From Aphrocallistes beatrix (Eukaryota; Porifera; Hexactinellida; Sceptrulophora; Aphrocallistidae): DNA of 64,000 bases. The translations under genes and the position numbers were made by a program. Where the stretch lies: positions 2,976,001-3,040,000 of the forward strand of contig OY725490.1 of assembly GCA_963281255.1 (NCBI GenBank), written 5' to 3'. The notes beneath the pieces were generated by a model. It worked only from the letters and a program-made list of their open reading frames with translations. It was not told the origin of the DNA and searched no databases. This document shows positions 42,849 through 53,075 of the stretch, one piece after another (position 1 is the stretch's first letter; the number at the start of each line of letters is the position of its first letter).

Positions 42849-43250
42849 TGATTACCGTATTGCTTCGAATAAGCGCCCGGGCGCTTATTTATTTCGTGCA
42901 CCCTTTAGACCCGGCGCTTATTCAAACCGGCGCTTAATTTTTTTCATTCGCTATTTTGACCCGGCGCTCTTTTTTTGCTTACTACATTGACTGGCACTTT
43001 TATTTTTGACACAACTGAGAATGTTAGTTCTATTAAAAAAGGATATTGTAATGTTTCAAAAAGCACTTCTATCTATGCCACTACTGAGAATACTAGTTTG
43101 ATATGATTTTCAGAGAACTAAAATGCCCCGGCGTCAGACGCTTATTCGAGCCCCGGCGCTTATTCAAGCCCCGGCGCTTATTTATTTCGCTCACCCTTTA
43201 GACCCGGCGCTTATTCAAGCCCCCGGCGGTTATTCAGGGAAATACGGTAA
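42849..43250. mobile_element. MITE with TTACCGTATT ends and GGCGCTTATT repeats
   Basis: Left TTACCGTATTGCTTCGAATAAGCG and right (complement) TTACCGTATTTCCCTGAATAACCG are inverted ends. Several internal CCCGGCGCTTATTC units stand on both sides. Flanks share CTAAAA (about 42840 and 43250), perhaps a target duplication. No transposase. Confidence 0.7.
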
Positions 43251-43521
43251 CTAAAATAGACATTTAACATCAAGGGGGGCCAAGTATTATGCAAGTATAC
43301 TTGTTACATAATTTTATTTACATATTTTTGATAAATCATTCAGAAAACTTTCGGCTAATCGAATAAACATAAAATATTTTGGGAAAATTCAATAGTTACA
43401 AAATCTGCATTATTGACACCTTCCGGTTAAAACCTGCACATTAGCACCTTCATACAAATAATTTGAACTACCATATTGATACACTTCAGACAACTCTGCT
43501 ATCGAAACCAGATCAACAATC

Positions 43522-46044
43522 ATGGCAGCAAAAGAAAAAGTCCTCGAAGTAGATGTTTTGATTATCGGTTCAGGACCACTTGGATGCACCTTTGCGAGGA
43601 AAATACTTGATAAAACCGACGATGTGCGTGTGACTATAGTCGATATTGGTGCGCAATTATCAGCCAGACCGGGTGAGAACGTGAAAAACGCTGCGTTCTT
43701 TCAGAGTGATATAAATAGCTTTACTGGAATCGTCCAAGCCCACCAGCATCTACTATCAGTTCCATCCGACGAATCGACTGTTCCAACTTTAGACCCAAGT
43801 GCATACCACTTTGATGTTCACAATTATCCGGGGTAAGTCTTAATCCTATTTTATATCGTTAAGAAGCTCGAACATAGTCTCTAGCTTATTTTTTTAATTT
43901 GTTTACCTTATGTATCTAATATTATAAACATATTTATCATATAGACAAAATATTTATCATATAGATTCAAAAATATGATATTCGTATTCTACACCCCTAA
44001 AGACCCCAGTTCAAATCCTATTAAAAATTTTCTTGTTGGGGGAATACCCCTATCGCCACTGGATCTGGATTACTTGCTGATTAAAAGAGTCGCTAAGTCT
44101 GGTGTATTAAACAAGTCGGAATTATTGTTATCTGCGCATCATAACAATATTATATATCACAATTCGATATTTCTAAAATTGGTGTGGAATTATGCTACCA
44201 AACAAGATCTTGTATGCATTTCAATGTTTTCATATAGTTACGTACAAAAAGGGCAGAATCCCAAGCAAAAGCCTTACGAAAATCTTCCAAACGCTGCAGC
44301 TACCTACGCAGTCGGTGGAATGGCTACCCACTGGACTGCTTGCACACCACGGGAAAATGGAGAAGGAGAGAGACCTGAACGTAGCAATCTGTTCGGAGAT
44401 GAGGAATGGAAAAGTATGTATTCTGAGGCTGAATTTCTTTTGAACACACATAGTGATGTGTTTGATGATTCTCTACGTCAACAAGCAATACTCAAGGCCT
44501 TACAGCCAGACTTTCCAGAGGTACGTCCACTACCACTAGGTGTCGAGAGAGTGAAGAACGACTGTACATTCTTGGTCAAGTGGACAGGAGCTGATAATGT
44601 ATTAGGAGAAAATAATATTCAATTGCTAAATGTTCCGGATTCAAGATTTTCCATCAAGGTAAGAAAATGTGTGACAAAGTATATTTCGATTACAGTAGTT
44701 TCTAAATTTTTATCTCTGAACTCTATTTGCATTCACTCATTATAATTTTCTAATTGGACGATATTAAAGTACGGGCGCCGAACTTTTATGATGTTGATGT
44801 GGAAGAGCCCCTAGTATCTCATTACAAAATCGAGACCGACTACTCAAAAAGGAGTAGAAAATAATATGTTAACCATGTACTTTGATATACAAATATGTTA
44901 CTACCTGCTAACAGTCACAACCACAGCAGCATGGTATTCAAGCCACAAACTTGAGTTTGGAGAAAAATTGATTCTTAAAATCCCGCTTTGTCTATATATG
45001 CAACATCCTATATATACAAGTACAAGTAGTTATTAACCTTTGTATTTTCAGTCACAACACATTTGTCTGAAGTTAGAAGTATCTGAGTCTACCGCCTCAA
45101 CAATAGAGTCAGCACTAGTGAAGAACTATCAAACTGGAAAAAAAGTTTCGGATTAAAGCTAAGGTTTTTGTCGTTGCTGCTGGAGCCATACTGACCCCTC
45201 AGTTGTTGTATGCTTCAAAGATACGACCTCATGCTCTAGGAAGATATCTTTGTGAGCAACCAATGGCATTTTGTCAGATCGTTCTAAGTAATACAATTAT
45301 CAACGGTATAGCAAATGACAAATCAGGTTCTGTACAAAAGCATAAAGCTGATCATCCTAAAGATCCAGTGCCTATCCCTCTAGATGATCCAAACCCCCAG
45401 GTAAGAGATTCGTGCATAATTGTTGAATACAGTTTGAATCGAATTTCATAAATTTAACTATAGATTTTTATGTTATTGTTTGAAAGTTTTCACACAAATA
45501 TACTTTTTTGACTTTGACTTCAATACCTGAATCCAATTTACCTGTAATTCACTAAACTAGGATACCGTCGAATAGTGCCCGCCCTCATGTATCATAATAG
45601 CCCTCAAATCGGTGAAATATCTTCTCCTTACAACCCAGTGCCGGGGCCAAAATTTGTGTACAGTATTTACTAAAGTTAATGCACATTTCTTTTAATTAGT
45701 TAGGATGGCGTGTAACTGCTGATCACTTATATCATTGCCAAATTCACCGCGATTCCTTTGCATACGGAGGAGTTGTTCCAAATGTTGACACAAGGTTGAT
45801 CGTGGATCTTCGATGGTTCGGACGTAGTACACCCCAGTGTGAAAACCATGTGTCTTTTGACGAAGATTGCAACGATATATTTGGAATGCCACAGCCTACG
45901 TTCCATTTTAAACTTAGCAAAGAAGACTCAGAAGATGCAGGACTAATGATGAAGGAGATGTGCAATGTTGCTACTACTCTTGGTGGATACTTACCAGGTG
46001 CTGAACCAAGTTTTCTCAAACCTGGAACTGCGCTTCATATTACA
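43522..46044 (+). CDS. pyranose 2-oxidase-like GMC flavoprotein, 3' exon missing
   Basis: Four exons can be joined by GT-AG sites: 43522-43832, 44238-44658, 45052-45400 and 45700-46044. The N-terminus has the FAD-binding dinucleotide motif ([14 protein letters not shown], residues 12-25). Exon 2 contains [13 protein letters not shown]; in fungal pyranose 2-oxidase the His of THW is the covalent FAD attachment site. Later blocks [49 protein letters not shown] and [10 protein letters not shown] also fit that enzyme. The final exon, which should carry GTHRMG and NPTLT with the catalytic His/Asn, is not found before transposon sequence starts at 46406. In exon 3, near 45145, one extra base in an A-run shifts the frame between TGKK and [10 protein letters not shown]. 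The enzyme would oxidise aldopyranoses at C2 with O2. With these defects it may be inactive. Confidence 0.8.
43873..44010 (-). repeat. single 141-bp core unit inside intron 1
   Basis: In complement it reads GGTGTAGAATACGAATATCAT, GATACATAAGGTAAACAAA and AATAAGCTAGAGACTA, one core unit of the hairpin-ended family without a terminus. It lies within the first intron of the pyranose oxidase-like gene. Confidence 0.7.
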
Positions 46045-46405
46045 GTAAGTCAGAGATAATATGAATACATGTTAATCACTCCGGTTTAAACGAATTCCAG
46101 ATAATACGATCAAATTTCCCCTTGGTGTTCATTAAAGCCGCAACGATAGGTTGAGAGCGTAGATATGTTTCTGTATCAAAAATCCCTGTATTTTTTAGCT
46201 TTTCAACTACTTCCAAAATCTGATCATAATGCTGTTGTAATGTCATAACTAGGGCATTGTGGCTGCTAATTGGAAGATGCATCATTTCACTAATCTTTAT
46301 CTGTGCAATTAGTCTTGCAAATAAGTCCATACCGCGCTGCATTTCTTTCTCCAATTCCTCCAGGCGCATTGCCACTCTTTCCCCATTAATACTAGCTCTA
46401 TCTAC
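46045..46405. other. unidentified minus-strand open frame next to the oxidase gene
   Basis: A minus-strand frame of about 110 codons (46423-46076) is helical in character (RLEELEKEMQRGMDLFARLI, QHYDQILEVVEKLK) and ends with a stop. It has no ATG at its upstream end, which runs into the MITE at 46406. It could be a fragment of an older transposable element or an exon of a host gene. I do not recognise the family. Confidence 0.4.
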
Positions 46406-47145
46406 AAAATTTCTTAGACTCAAACGATCTTAGTTATTATGGTCCTTAGAGATTGTAATTCGAATATTTTCAATGATTTTAAAAGATTTTTCGATTCTAT
46501 GACTTAGAAATGTGTTTTGTATGGTGAGTTTTGAGGAAAAAAAAATGTGTCCTGGCTCGCAGCGAAAATCGCGAATCAGGGCCCACTGCTTTTGTAAAAA
46601 ATGTCTTCATAATCGATGTCCCATGACGATTTAGCACCAGAGACCTTTCATTCAACATAGAAATATTTCATAAATCCACTGAATTCGTTATCAGAAACGA
46701 GAAAAAGTTATTCAGTCGCAGTTCAAATTAGGTTACATTTTGCAAAATTCCCCAAAATGGCACTTTTTTTCACATCACAAAAAAATCTGATCCAAATGGT
46801 CTTCAAAATGCACTGATCTAAACATCTTATATCTCTACAAATTTAGAGTGTTCGAGGAAAATGTGTGAGCTAATTTTTCCTATAATTTGAAGACTCTGGG
46901 AAGATAACTTGAAAAGCAGTGGGCCCTGATTCACGATTTTCGCTGCGAGCCAGGACACATTTTTTTTTCTCAAAACTCACCATACAAAACACATTTCTAA
47001 GTCATAGTATCGAAAAATCTTTTAAAATCATTGAAAATATTCGAATTACAATCTCTAAGGACCATAATAACTAAGATCGTTTGAGTATAAGAAATTTTAT
47101 ACCTAATGAAGCTTGTAACAGAACTTAATTGACACCCTGTATATA
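46406..47145. mobile_element. mariner-type MITE with long inverted repeats, copy 2
   Basis: Second copy of the element at 14787-15566: GAGATTGTAATTCGAATA and TGTGTCCTGGCTCGCAGCG on the left, their complements on the right. The right end is complete (GACACCCTGTATA). The left end lacks about its outermost 45 bases, which are replaced by the sequence carrying the unidentified frame. Confidence 0.8.
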
Positions 47146-47988
47146 AAACGTTCACGAATATTTTGGTATAATTTGAGATAATATTGATACGACTGTAATT
47201 CCTTCAAATAATTAGAATGAAATTGCAGTCTATTAAGAGCGTACTACTCAAGGGGTCCGAACAAACACTCCCCCGTTTATTCGAATTTCGAACCCTAGAG
47301 AATATACACGACTAGCTAAGCATAGTAATACAGTATAAGTCAGTTATCTGAACCCCTCGGTACCAAACACGTATACCCAATTAGTAAGTGATTCAGACGA
47401 TCAATAAACTTAAAAAAATCTAAACATTTTGCCATACCACTTTTTATTGATTTTTGCCAAACCACCATTAGTTTGATTCTCCTGGCCATGAAATGGGAGC
47501 AAAATCAAATTTCTTTTGAGAGGAAATAACTCAAATTATGTAAAGTATACTTGTACTTGTATGTATGATGTCAACAACCGATTTGATAGTAAATACATTT
47601 AAGTAGATCAATGCTATCGCAATGATAATATGCTTAACAGAGATCGCCTACTGATAATGATGTCAAAACACCTATCTGAATGAAGTGCTGTTTTTTAGTC
47701 ACTTTGCTGGTTCGCTGGTTTTGTACTGGAAATGGTGATCACTTGAGGTGTATGTAAGACTAAATCATAAATATACTCTGAATACTCAGATAGAGCTGCG
47801 GATCGGGGAGTGAGAAGTTGTGTAATTTCGGTGTCTTAGTGCGAGCAGTCCCACGGACCCTTTGTTCTAGGGTTAGATGTCCCCATTTTTAGGTCAGATG
47901 TCTCTCCCCCTGGACCTCTGGTTCTGAAGTGAGGAGTCCCCTCGGATCTCTCTCCCTCCGACTAGTCGTTCATCTTTAGAATTACGAG
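47146..47988. other. unassigned, with transposon-end fragments
   Basis: 47250-47310 has GGGGTCCGAACAAACACTCC and CGTTTATTCGAATTTCGAACCC, a decayed relative of the mini-MITE at 53679. No sequence fitting the missing oxidase exon was found here. Confidence 0.45.
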
Positions 47989-48370
47989 ATGTCCAGAATT
48001 TTAGACAAGAATCAAACGTTCTACATCAAATTTTTGAAAACATGTGGAAATGCTCTTTTTAAAACATGTGGAAATGCTCTTTTTAATTGCATCCAGACAA
48101 CTGTCAGACACGGGAGAGGAGGCATAATGGTATGGGGTTGTATCACTTCAAATGGTGTTGGATTACTTTGTAAAGTAGATGGAAAGTTGAATGGAGAGTC
48201 TTACATTAATATTTTAGAGAATTCATTAATACCTTAAATACATTTGCACACTTTGACTGGCATTTCAATATTCAAGCAAGACAATGCATGCGCCTTGCCA
48301 CCGGGCCCGTATAGTGAAGGATTGGTTTGAAGCCGAAAGTGTCGAAGTTATGGAGTGGCTAGCAGGGTTT
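47989..48370 (+). mobile_element. Tc1-like transposase relic
   Basis: TTVRHGRGGIMVWGCITSNG matches the central Tc1 block, followed by YINILENSLIP. Beyond a stop, FKQDNACA (expected QDNAP/CH) and RARIVKDWFEAESVEVMEW appear in other frames. The start is missing, the KTCGNALF word is duplicated in tandem, and at about 48368 the coding relic is cut by a CCATGGGAATG repeat. Confidence 0.85.
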
Positions 48371-48583
48371 CCATGGGAATGAAATTTCAATTCCCATTCC
48401 CATAGAATTCCTGTGGGAATATCAATGGGGATTCTCATAGGACCCTGTGGGAATCCCCATAGGAATCCTATGGGATTCTCATAGAAACACACGGGGGAGT
48501 GTGTAATTCTTTTTGACCACAGTGTAGATGAGCTACTGTCAGAGTACATAAAAATAACATAAAAAAGAGAAATCAAATTCAGT
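48370..48583. repeat. CATGGGAATCC-type repeat and NHL 3' flank
   Basis: 48370-48500 is built of inverted and direct CCTATGGGATTCTCATAGG-type words; a relative is at 56740-56850. 48520-48583 is the 3' flank shared by the NHL genes (AAAAGAGAAATCAAATTCAG). Confidence 0.6.
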
Positions 48584-49819
48584 TTAAAAGAGTTGTAAAC
48601 AATGTTCAGGATTCTCAGAAGCGACTATAATCCTGTCTTCAGAATCTAGTGCTATAGCAATTGGATCTATGAATTCTCCTCTGCCTTCTCCTTTCTGACC
48701 GAACTTGTGTATGAATTCTCCATTATTGGAGAATATTGCTACGCAATTAGCTGAAATGTCAGTAAATAGAATATTGTTCTGATGATCGACACAGAAACTA
48801 AAAGGCCTCCTGATGGATGTACCTTTTCCACGAGGAATAATCTCTCTCAGAAGTTGATGAGAATAATCATAGAAACTGATACAAGGACTTTTTGCTTTCA
48901 AAACTATAATTTCGTCAGAAGTACAGTGAATTCTTAGAGGTGGGACATCAGTAGGAATAAATGAATGGAATGTCAGATCTGAGTTCAAACATTGAATTCG
49001 ACAATTTCCTGCATCACAAATGTAAATACGTCTTTTAACAAATAGAATAGAAACGCTTGAAGGACCATTATATTCAAGTTGTTTATCACCTTTCCTTCCA
49101 GTTGATTGCAAAAATTTACCTTTAGTAGAGTATACATTCAGAGTATTGCCGGTAAGTTGTGTAGTGAATACTTTGTTCTCACTGATACACATACCAGATG
49201 GGTCACTCATCTTTTCACTAAATTTGAACAGAAATTCAAAGGATTTAGTAAAAACTTGCACACAATCAGCGTCACCATAACTAATGTAAATGTTCCCAGT
49301 TTCAGGATAAATAACAATCGAAGACGGAGAAAGGAACACACTCTCTGTTATCGTTCTTCCTTTCTGGAACTTACAAGCTGTCTTGACAGGTTCTCCTTTC
49401 TTCTTGTAGTCCAGTGCTGCTCTCACTCGAATCACTCCTGTCTCACTCAGCATTCTCTCCAGTTCTCCATCCCACTCAAACACGACACTCCCCAGTCTAT
49501 CCTTAACAGTCTCCAGACCAATTTCTAACTCCTTCATACGGACATCCAGTAGTGCTACACTCTGTTTCAAAGTATCCTTATTCTCATTCCCTTTCATTGT
49601 TGTCATTAGCTGCTCTTTAGAAGCAGTTATCTCTTGCATCTGTTCGGATACTCCATCTCCCCTGTACCTAGCTTCTAGCTGCTGCAGTTCTGATAACAGA
49701 GCTGATTCTCTATTCATCAGCACCTGGTGAGCTTTGCGGAACTTCAGGCCTATCTCCTCACGTACTCTCTCTACCTGTGTCAGGAATGAGTCATCTACTG
49801 ACATGCTGGCACTAGCCAT
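48584..49819 (-). CDS. coiled-coil NHL beta-propeller protein E
   Basis: Intact 411-residue intronless gene, start ATG 49819-49817. The coiled coil (REEIGLKFRKAHQVLMNRE, ELQQLEARYRGDGV) is followed by about six NHL blades (GNIYISYGDADCVQVF, RIYICDAGNCRIQCL, NNILFTDISANCVAIF) and the normal ending HCLQLF. The propeller has diverged more than the coiled coil relative to B, C and D, including a RGKGTSIRRPFSF blade that recalls the tandem pair at 0.7-4.9 kb. This pattern fits selection or recombination focused on the propeller surface. Its upstream leader retains only the GTTTTAGGCA part. Confidence 0.9.
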   Translation of the reverse strand: MASASMSVDDSFLTQVERVREEIGLKFRKAHQVLMNRESALLSELQQLEARYRGDGVSEQMQEITASKEQLMTTMKGNENKDTLKQSVALLDVRMKELEIGLETVKDRLGSVVFEWDGELERMLSETGVIRVRAALDYKKKGEPVKTACKFQKGRTITESVFLSPSSIVIYPETGNIYISYGDADCVQVFTKSFEFLFKFSEKMSDPSGMCISENKVFTTQLTGNTLNVYSTKGKFLQSTGRKGDKQLEYNGPSSVSILFVKRRIYICDAGNCRIQCLNSDLTFHSFIPTDVPPLRIHCTSDEIIVLKAKSPCISFYDYSHQLLREIIPRGKGTSIRRPFSFCVDHQNNILFTDISANCVAIFSNNGEFIHKFGQKGEGRGEFIDPIAIALDSEDRIIVASENPEHCLQLF

Positions 49820-50253
49820 TGCCTAAAACTCTAGTTGCTTAGAAAAACTGCGATGCTCAATTGTATATAATAATCAAACTCGTTTATTGCATGGCCCCAC
49901 TCAACTTGCCAAAATGTACATGTGTACTAAACCTATGCACTAATTTTACTATGCTAACTTTAATGTTGAAAATATATTTTTCTCTTCGATTCTACTGCAA
50001 TCCATTTGAAAACCAGAGTAAATCTCCGAAAATTGTTGAGGTTGTATATCCCATAACCGTAGGTGTCAAGTGATATGACTACGATTGATTTCTAAGATCT
50101 AAGCAAATCTTTCACACCTCTACAAAAACCTTTTCTATACAATATATATGACTACACTATCACAATAGATCGTCATTGTTATTAACTTCAAAGCCACAAC
50201 TTGTGTGATATCTTCAATGTATTATAGTTTGTAGCAATAAAAAAGATTATGTG
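49820..50253. other. unassigned intergenic
   Basis: AT-rich; no gene or repeat recognised. Confidence 0.4.
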
Positions 50254-50435
50254 CATATTTTCACATCTTTATATACATATTTTCACACCATTTGACGAAT
50301 TTTGAAAAATATGCTAGATATTAGCTTTCAACGGTTGACATGGGGTTTTCAGGGGTGGAGATTACGAATATCATATTTTCGAGTAAATATGATAATTCCA
50401 TGCGTCCGCAGGGCGATTTTGCGAACACGCATCAA
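50254..50435 (+). repeat. short hairpin-ended repeat, single core unit
   Basis: AGATTATGTGCATATTTTCAC start, one core unit (GCTTTCAACGGTTGACATGGG) and a reduced terminus whose stem is ATGCGTCCGCAGG/...GCGAACACGCAT. The second stem-loop of other copies is missing. Confidence 0.7.
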
Positions 50436-50977
50436 TTTGGACAAACAAGCAAAAAAATCCTAGCGTTTTAATATCCGCTTAATCGGGACACTTTTTGTAG
50501 GACCGGAATAGCTCTAACACATATAAGCCAGCTTCTAGCCCTTTTTTATGTATTATGCGTATATATTTTTGAAAATATGATATCCGAAATCAAGACCCAC
50601 AAAAACTCGAAATCAACTATCGATAGTTAGTAACTATAAAAAAATTTAAAAATTGTCGACTTTATGAAACAATTGTAAACCATAAGAAGTGAGCAATGCT
50701 CAACTCTTGGTCTTTCCACCGAAGTAGTTAGGTTCTAAAGAATCATGAATTATATCATAAATCAGTTAGCTCATCCTCTTAGACTTAGACGAACTACTAG
50801 GCACTAGTTCGCCTAGGACCTCTGTCTTAGTGTAAGCAGAGTACTACCACTCTAAGTATTTAAGCAAATAATAGAAACTATACATATAAACACCACTAAT
50901 AATAAGTAATATAATATTAAATCTAAAAATACTAATTTTTAACTACAAGTTAGGAAAATATATTACAAATATATCGC
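50436..50977. other. unassigned intergenic
   Basis: 50560-50610 contains a further partial core word (TATTTTTGAAAATATGATATCCGAAATC). Otherwise nothing recognised. Confidence 0.4.
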
Positions 50978-52216
50978 TTAGAACGCCATCAAATTCTGAG
51001 TGCATCCCCTCAATAGTACAAATATTCTACCGTCAGAGACGAGCACCTGAGAACATTTGTATCGAACAGGTGTTACTTCAAAATCCTCGCTAACGGGAGT
51101 GATCGGTATTGCCAATTGATTCTTGATATTTCCTTCAGGCGAGACGATGCAGAGTTGGAGATAGGGTAATCCCTTCCTAACAGGCGTAAATAGATTCTGT
51201 TGAGATTCTTGTTTCAATGGAGCGGACCCGATCCGGGCGAGGAGGAAACACTTTTGTGAAAGGAGATAGAAGCACTCGAGCGGCTCAAAAATATCCTTAC
51301 TCAAATAACATTCACAAAATTTTCCAAACTTCATATCGAATTTTAAGATTCTAAAATCGATATCTCTATAGATTATGAAGACGTAATTATCTAGTGTTTG
51401 TAGGCCTAACACCTTCCTACAGTTTTCCAAGTACCCAGACTCTAAATAGAGGGTGGTGCAGGGTGCAACGTTTTTATTGATATCAACATAGCCGTGTTCA
51501 ATATGATGGTCCGTTACGTCATAGGAGAAGTAGTGGAGATGGTTTTCGGGGGACAGAGATAGCGTAATTACTCTGGGTATTCCTTTCACGTGAAATTTCT
51601 CTGACAGATCTGCAGCATCGAATGCTATGAAGTGAAAGTTAACTGGATTCACGCACGAGTCAGATGCATAGAGCCAAATTATCTGATTACAAGAATCGAG
51701 GATTAACAGCTCTGGAATTGGAGTTTTGGAATGGAGATCATTCAAAGGTCGGACTCTTATAGTCTGCCCATCTTTGCCAAAAATGCTAATTCTCTGGTTC
51801 TCTCTATCCGCTACATACAGTTTGAGCTCAACAGGGTCGTATGAAAGGCTAGTCGCACCGCGGAGTTCGTTTCTACCACTTCCGTTGTCACATTTTTCCC
51901 ATAAATGTGATTTCGTGAGAAAGCCATTCTCACAAGCTAATTCTAACTCACAAACATTCTCTACTGCTTGAGTGAAGTTTGTTCTATGCCATACAATTTC
52001 TCTAGCTAAGTTTGAATTAGATTGATTGGGGGAATTTAGCATATTCATCATTTCTTGCTGCTTTTTATCTAACTCTGCTCGCATTTCTTCGAAATTTGAC
52101 AGTAACTCTTTTTCGGCATCAGATGTATCCCTAGTATTCGTATCGACATTGGATGTATTGGGGTATAGTACTAGATTGGGTTGAGGTGAATTGCCATGAA
52201 CATTTTTCATCGCCAT
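50978..52216 (-). CDS. divergent coiled-coil/NHL-like protein F
   Basis: A 412-residue intronless gene, start ATG 52216-52214, following gene E in the same orientation. An N-terminal low-complexity part (residues 1-35) precedes a helical segment (SDAEKELLSNFEEMRAELDK). An NHL-type blade follows (LRGATSLSYDPVELKLYVAD, NQRISIFGKDG). Later blades are weak but keep the spacing of a propeller. Its length equals that of its neighbours, yet it shares little sequence with them and lacks their flanks, so it is an old paralogue or a different NHL gene. Confidence 0.75.
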   Translation of the reverse strand: MAMKNVHGNSPQPNLVLYPNTSNVDTNTRDTSDAEKELLSNFEEMRAELDKKQQEMMNMLNSPNQSNSNLAREIVWHRTNFTQAVENVCELELACENGFLTKSHLWEKCDNGSGRNELRGATSLSYDPVELKLYVADRENQRISIFGKDGQTIRVRPLNDLHSKTPIPELLILDSCNQIIWLYASDSCVNPVNFHFIAFDAADLSEKFHVKGIPRVITLSLSPENHLHYFSYDVTDHHIEHGYVDINKNVAPCTTLYLESGYLENCRKVLGLQTLDNYVFIIYRDIDFRILKFDMKFGKFCECYLSKDIFEPLECFYLLSQKCFLLARIGSAPLKQESQQNLFTPVRKGLPYLQLCIVSPEGNIKNQLAIPITPVSEDFEVTPVRYKCSQVLVSDGRIFVLLRGCTQNLMAF

Positions 52217-52283
52217 TTGCTAATGTATTATCTGTTAATAGAAGAAATTTATTAATTCGAATGAAATATTTATAAGAAAGAAA

Positions 52284-52922
52284 TTGTTGTAAAGTTGACT
52301 AGTAGGGCTAAATTCAAATTAACCAAATACAAGCCAAACGCAAATGTAAAATTACGATACTATTGCATGAGTACTCAACTAATTCTCTGCTGTAAGATTG
52401 GTGCGCATGAGATGGAGAAATATTCACAAAATTAAAAATGAGTTGTATTATCGCAGTGGACCAACATGTTTAAACATGTTTAAACATGTTTAAACATGTT
52501 TAATTAAACGTGTTTAAACATGTTTAAACATGTTTAAACGTGTATAAACGTGTTTAAACATGTTTAAACGTGTTTAATTAAACGTGTTTAAACGTGTATA
52601 AACGTGTTTAAACATGTTTAAACGTGTTTAATTAAACGTGTTTAAACATATTTAAACATGTTTAAACGTGTTTAATTAAACGTGTTTAAACGTGTTTAAA
52701 CATGTTTAAACGTGTTTAATTAAACGTGTTTAAACATGTTGGTCCACTGCGATAATACTACTCATTTTTAATTTTGTGAATATTTCTCCATCTCATGCAC
52801 ACCAATCTTACAGCAGAGAATTAGTTGAGTACTCATGCAATAGTATTGTAATTTTACATTTGCGTTTGGCTTGTATTTGGTTAATTTGAATTTAGCCCTA
52901 CTAGTCAACTTTACAACAAATT
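52284..52922. repeat. 640-bp palindrome with TTTAAACATG array
   Basis: Outer arms 52284-52468 and 52738-52922 are almost perfect complements (GTTGTAAAGTTGACTAGTAG; GCAGTGGACCAACATG). The centre 52468-52738 is a tandem array of GTTTAAACATGTTTAAACGT with TTTAATTAAACG interruptions, itself self-complementary. A third single arm follows at 52925-53070 in the left-arm orientation. The DNA could extrude as a cruciform. No coding content. Confidence 0.9.
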
Positions 52923-52924
52923 CG

Positions 52925-53075
52925 CCAAATTACGATACTATTGCATGAGTACTCAACTAATTCTCTGCTGTAAAATTGGTGTGCATGAGATGGAGAAATA
53001 TTCACAAAATTAAAAATGAGTAGTATTATCGCAGTGGACCAACATTTTTAAACATGTTTAAACATGTTTAAACGT
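52925..53075 (+). repeat. third palindrome arm
   Basis: Repeats the inner part of the left arm from AATTACGATACTATTGCATG to GCAGTGGACCAACAT, then three to four GTTTAAAC units, before stopping at the hairpin terminus at 53083. Confidence 0.85.

Noticed and set aside
52468-52738. TTTAAACATG array as telomere or engineered restriction-site cluster
   Set aside because: It is enclosed by long inverted arms in ordinary intergenic DNA and varies like a natural satellite; the unit is no known telomere repeat.
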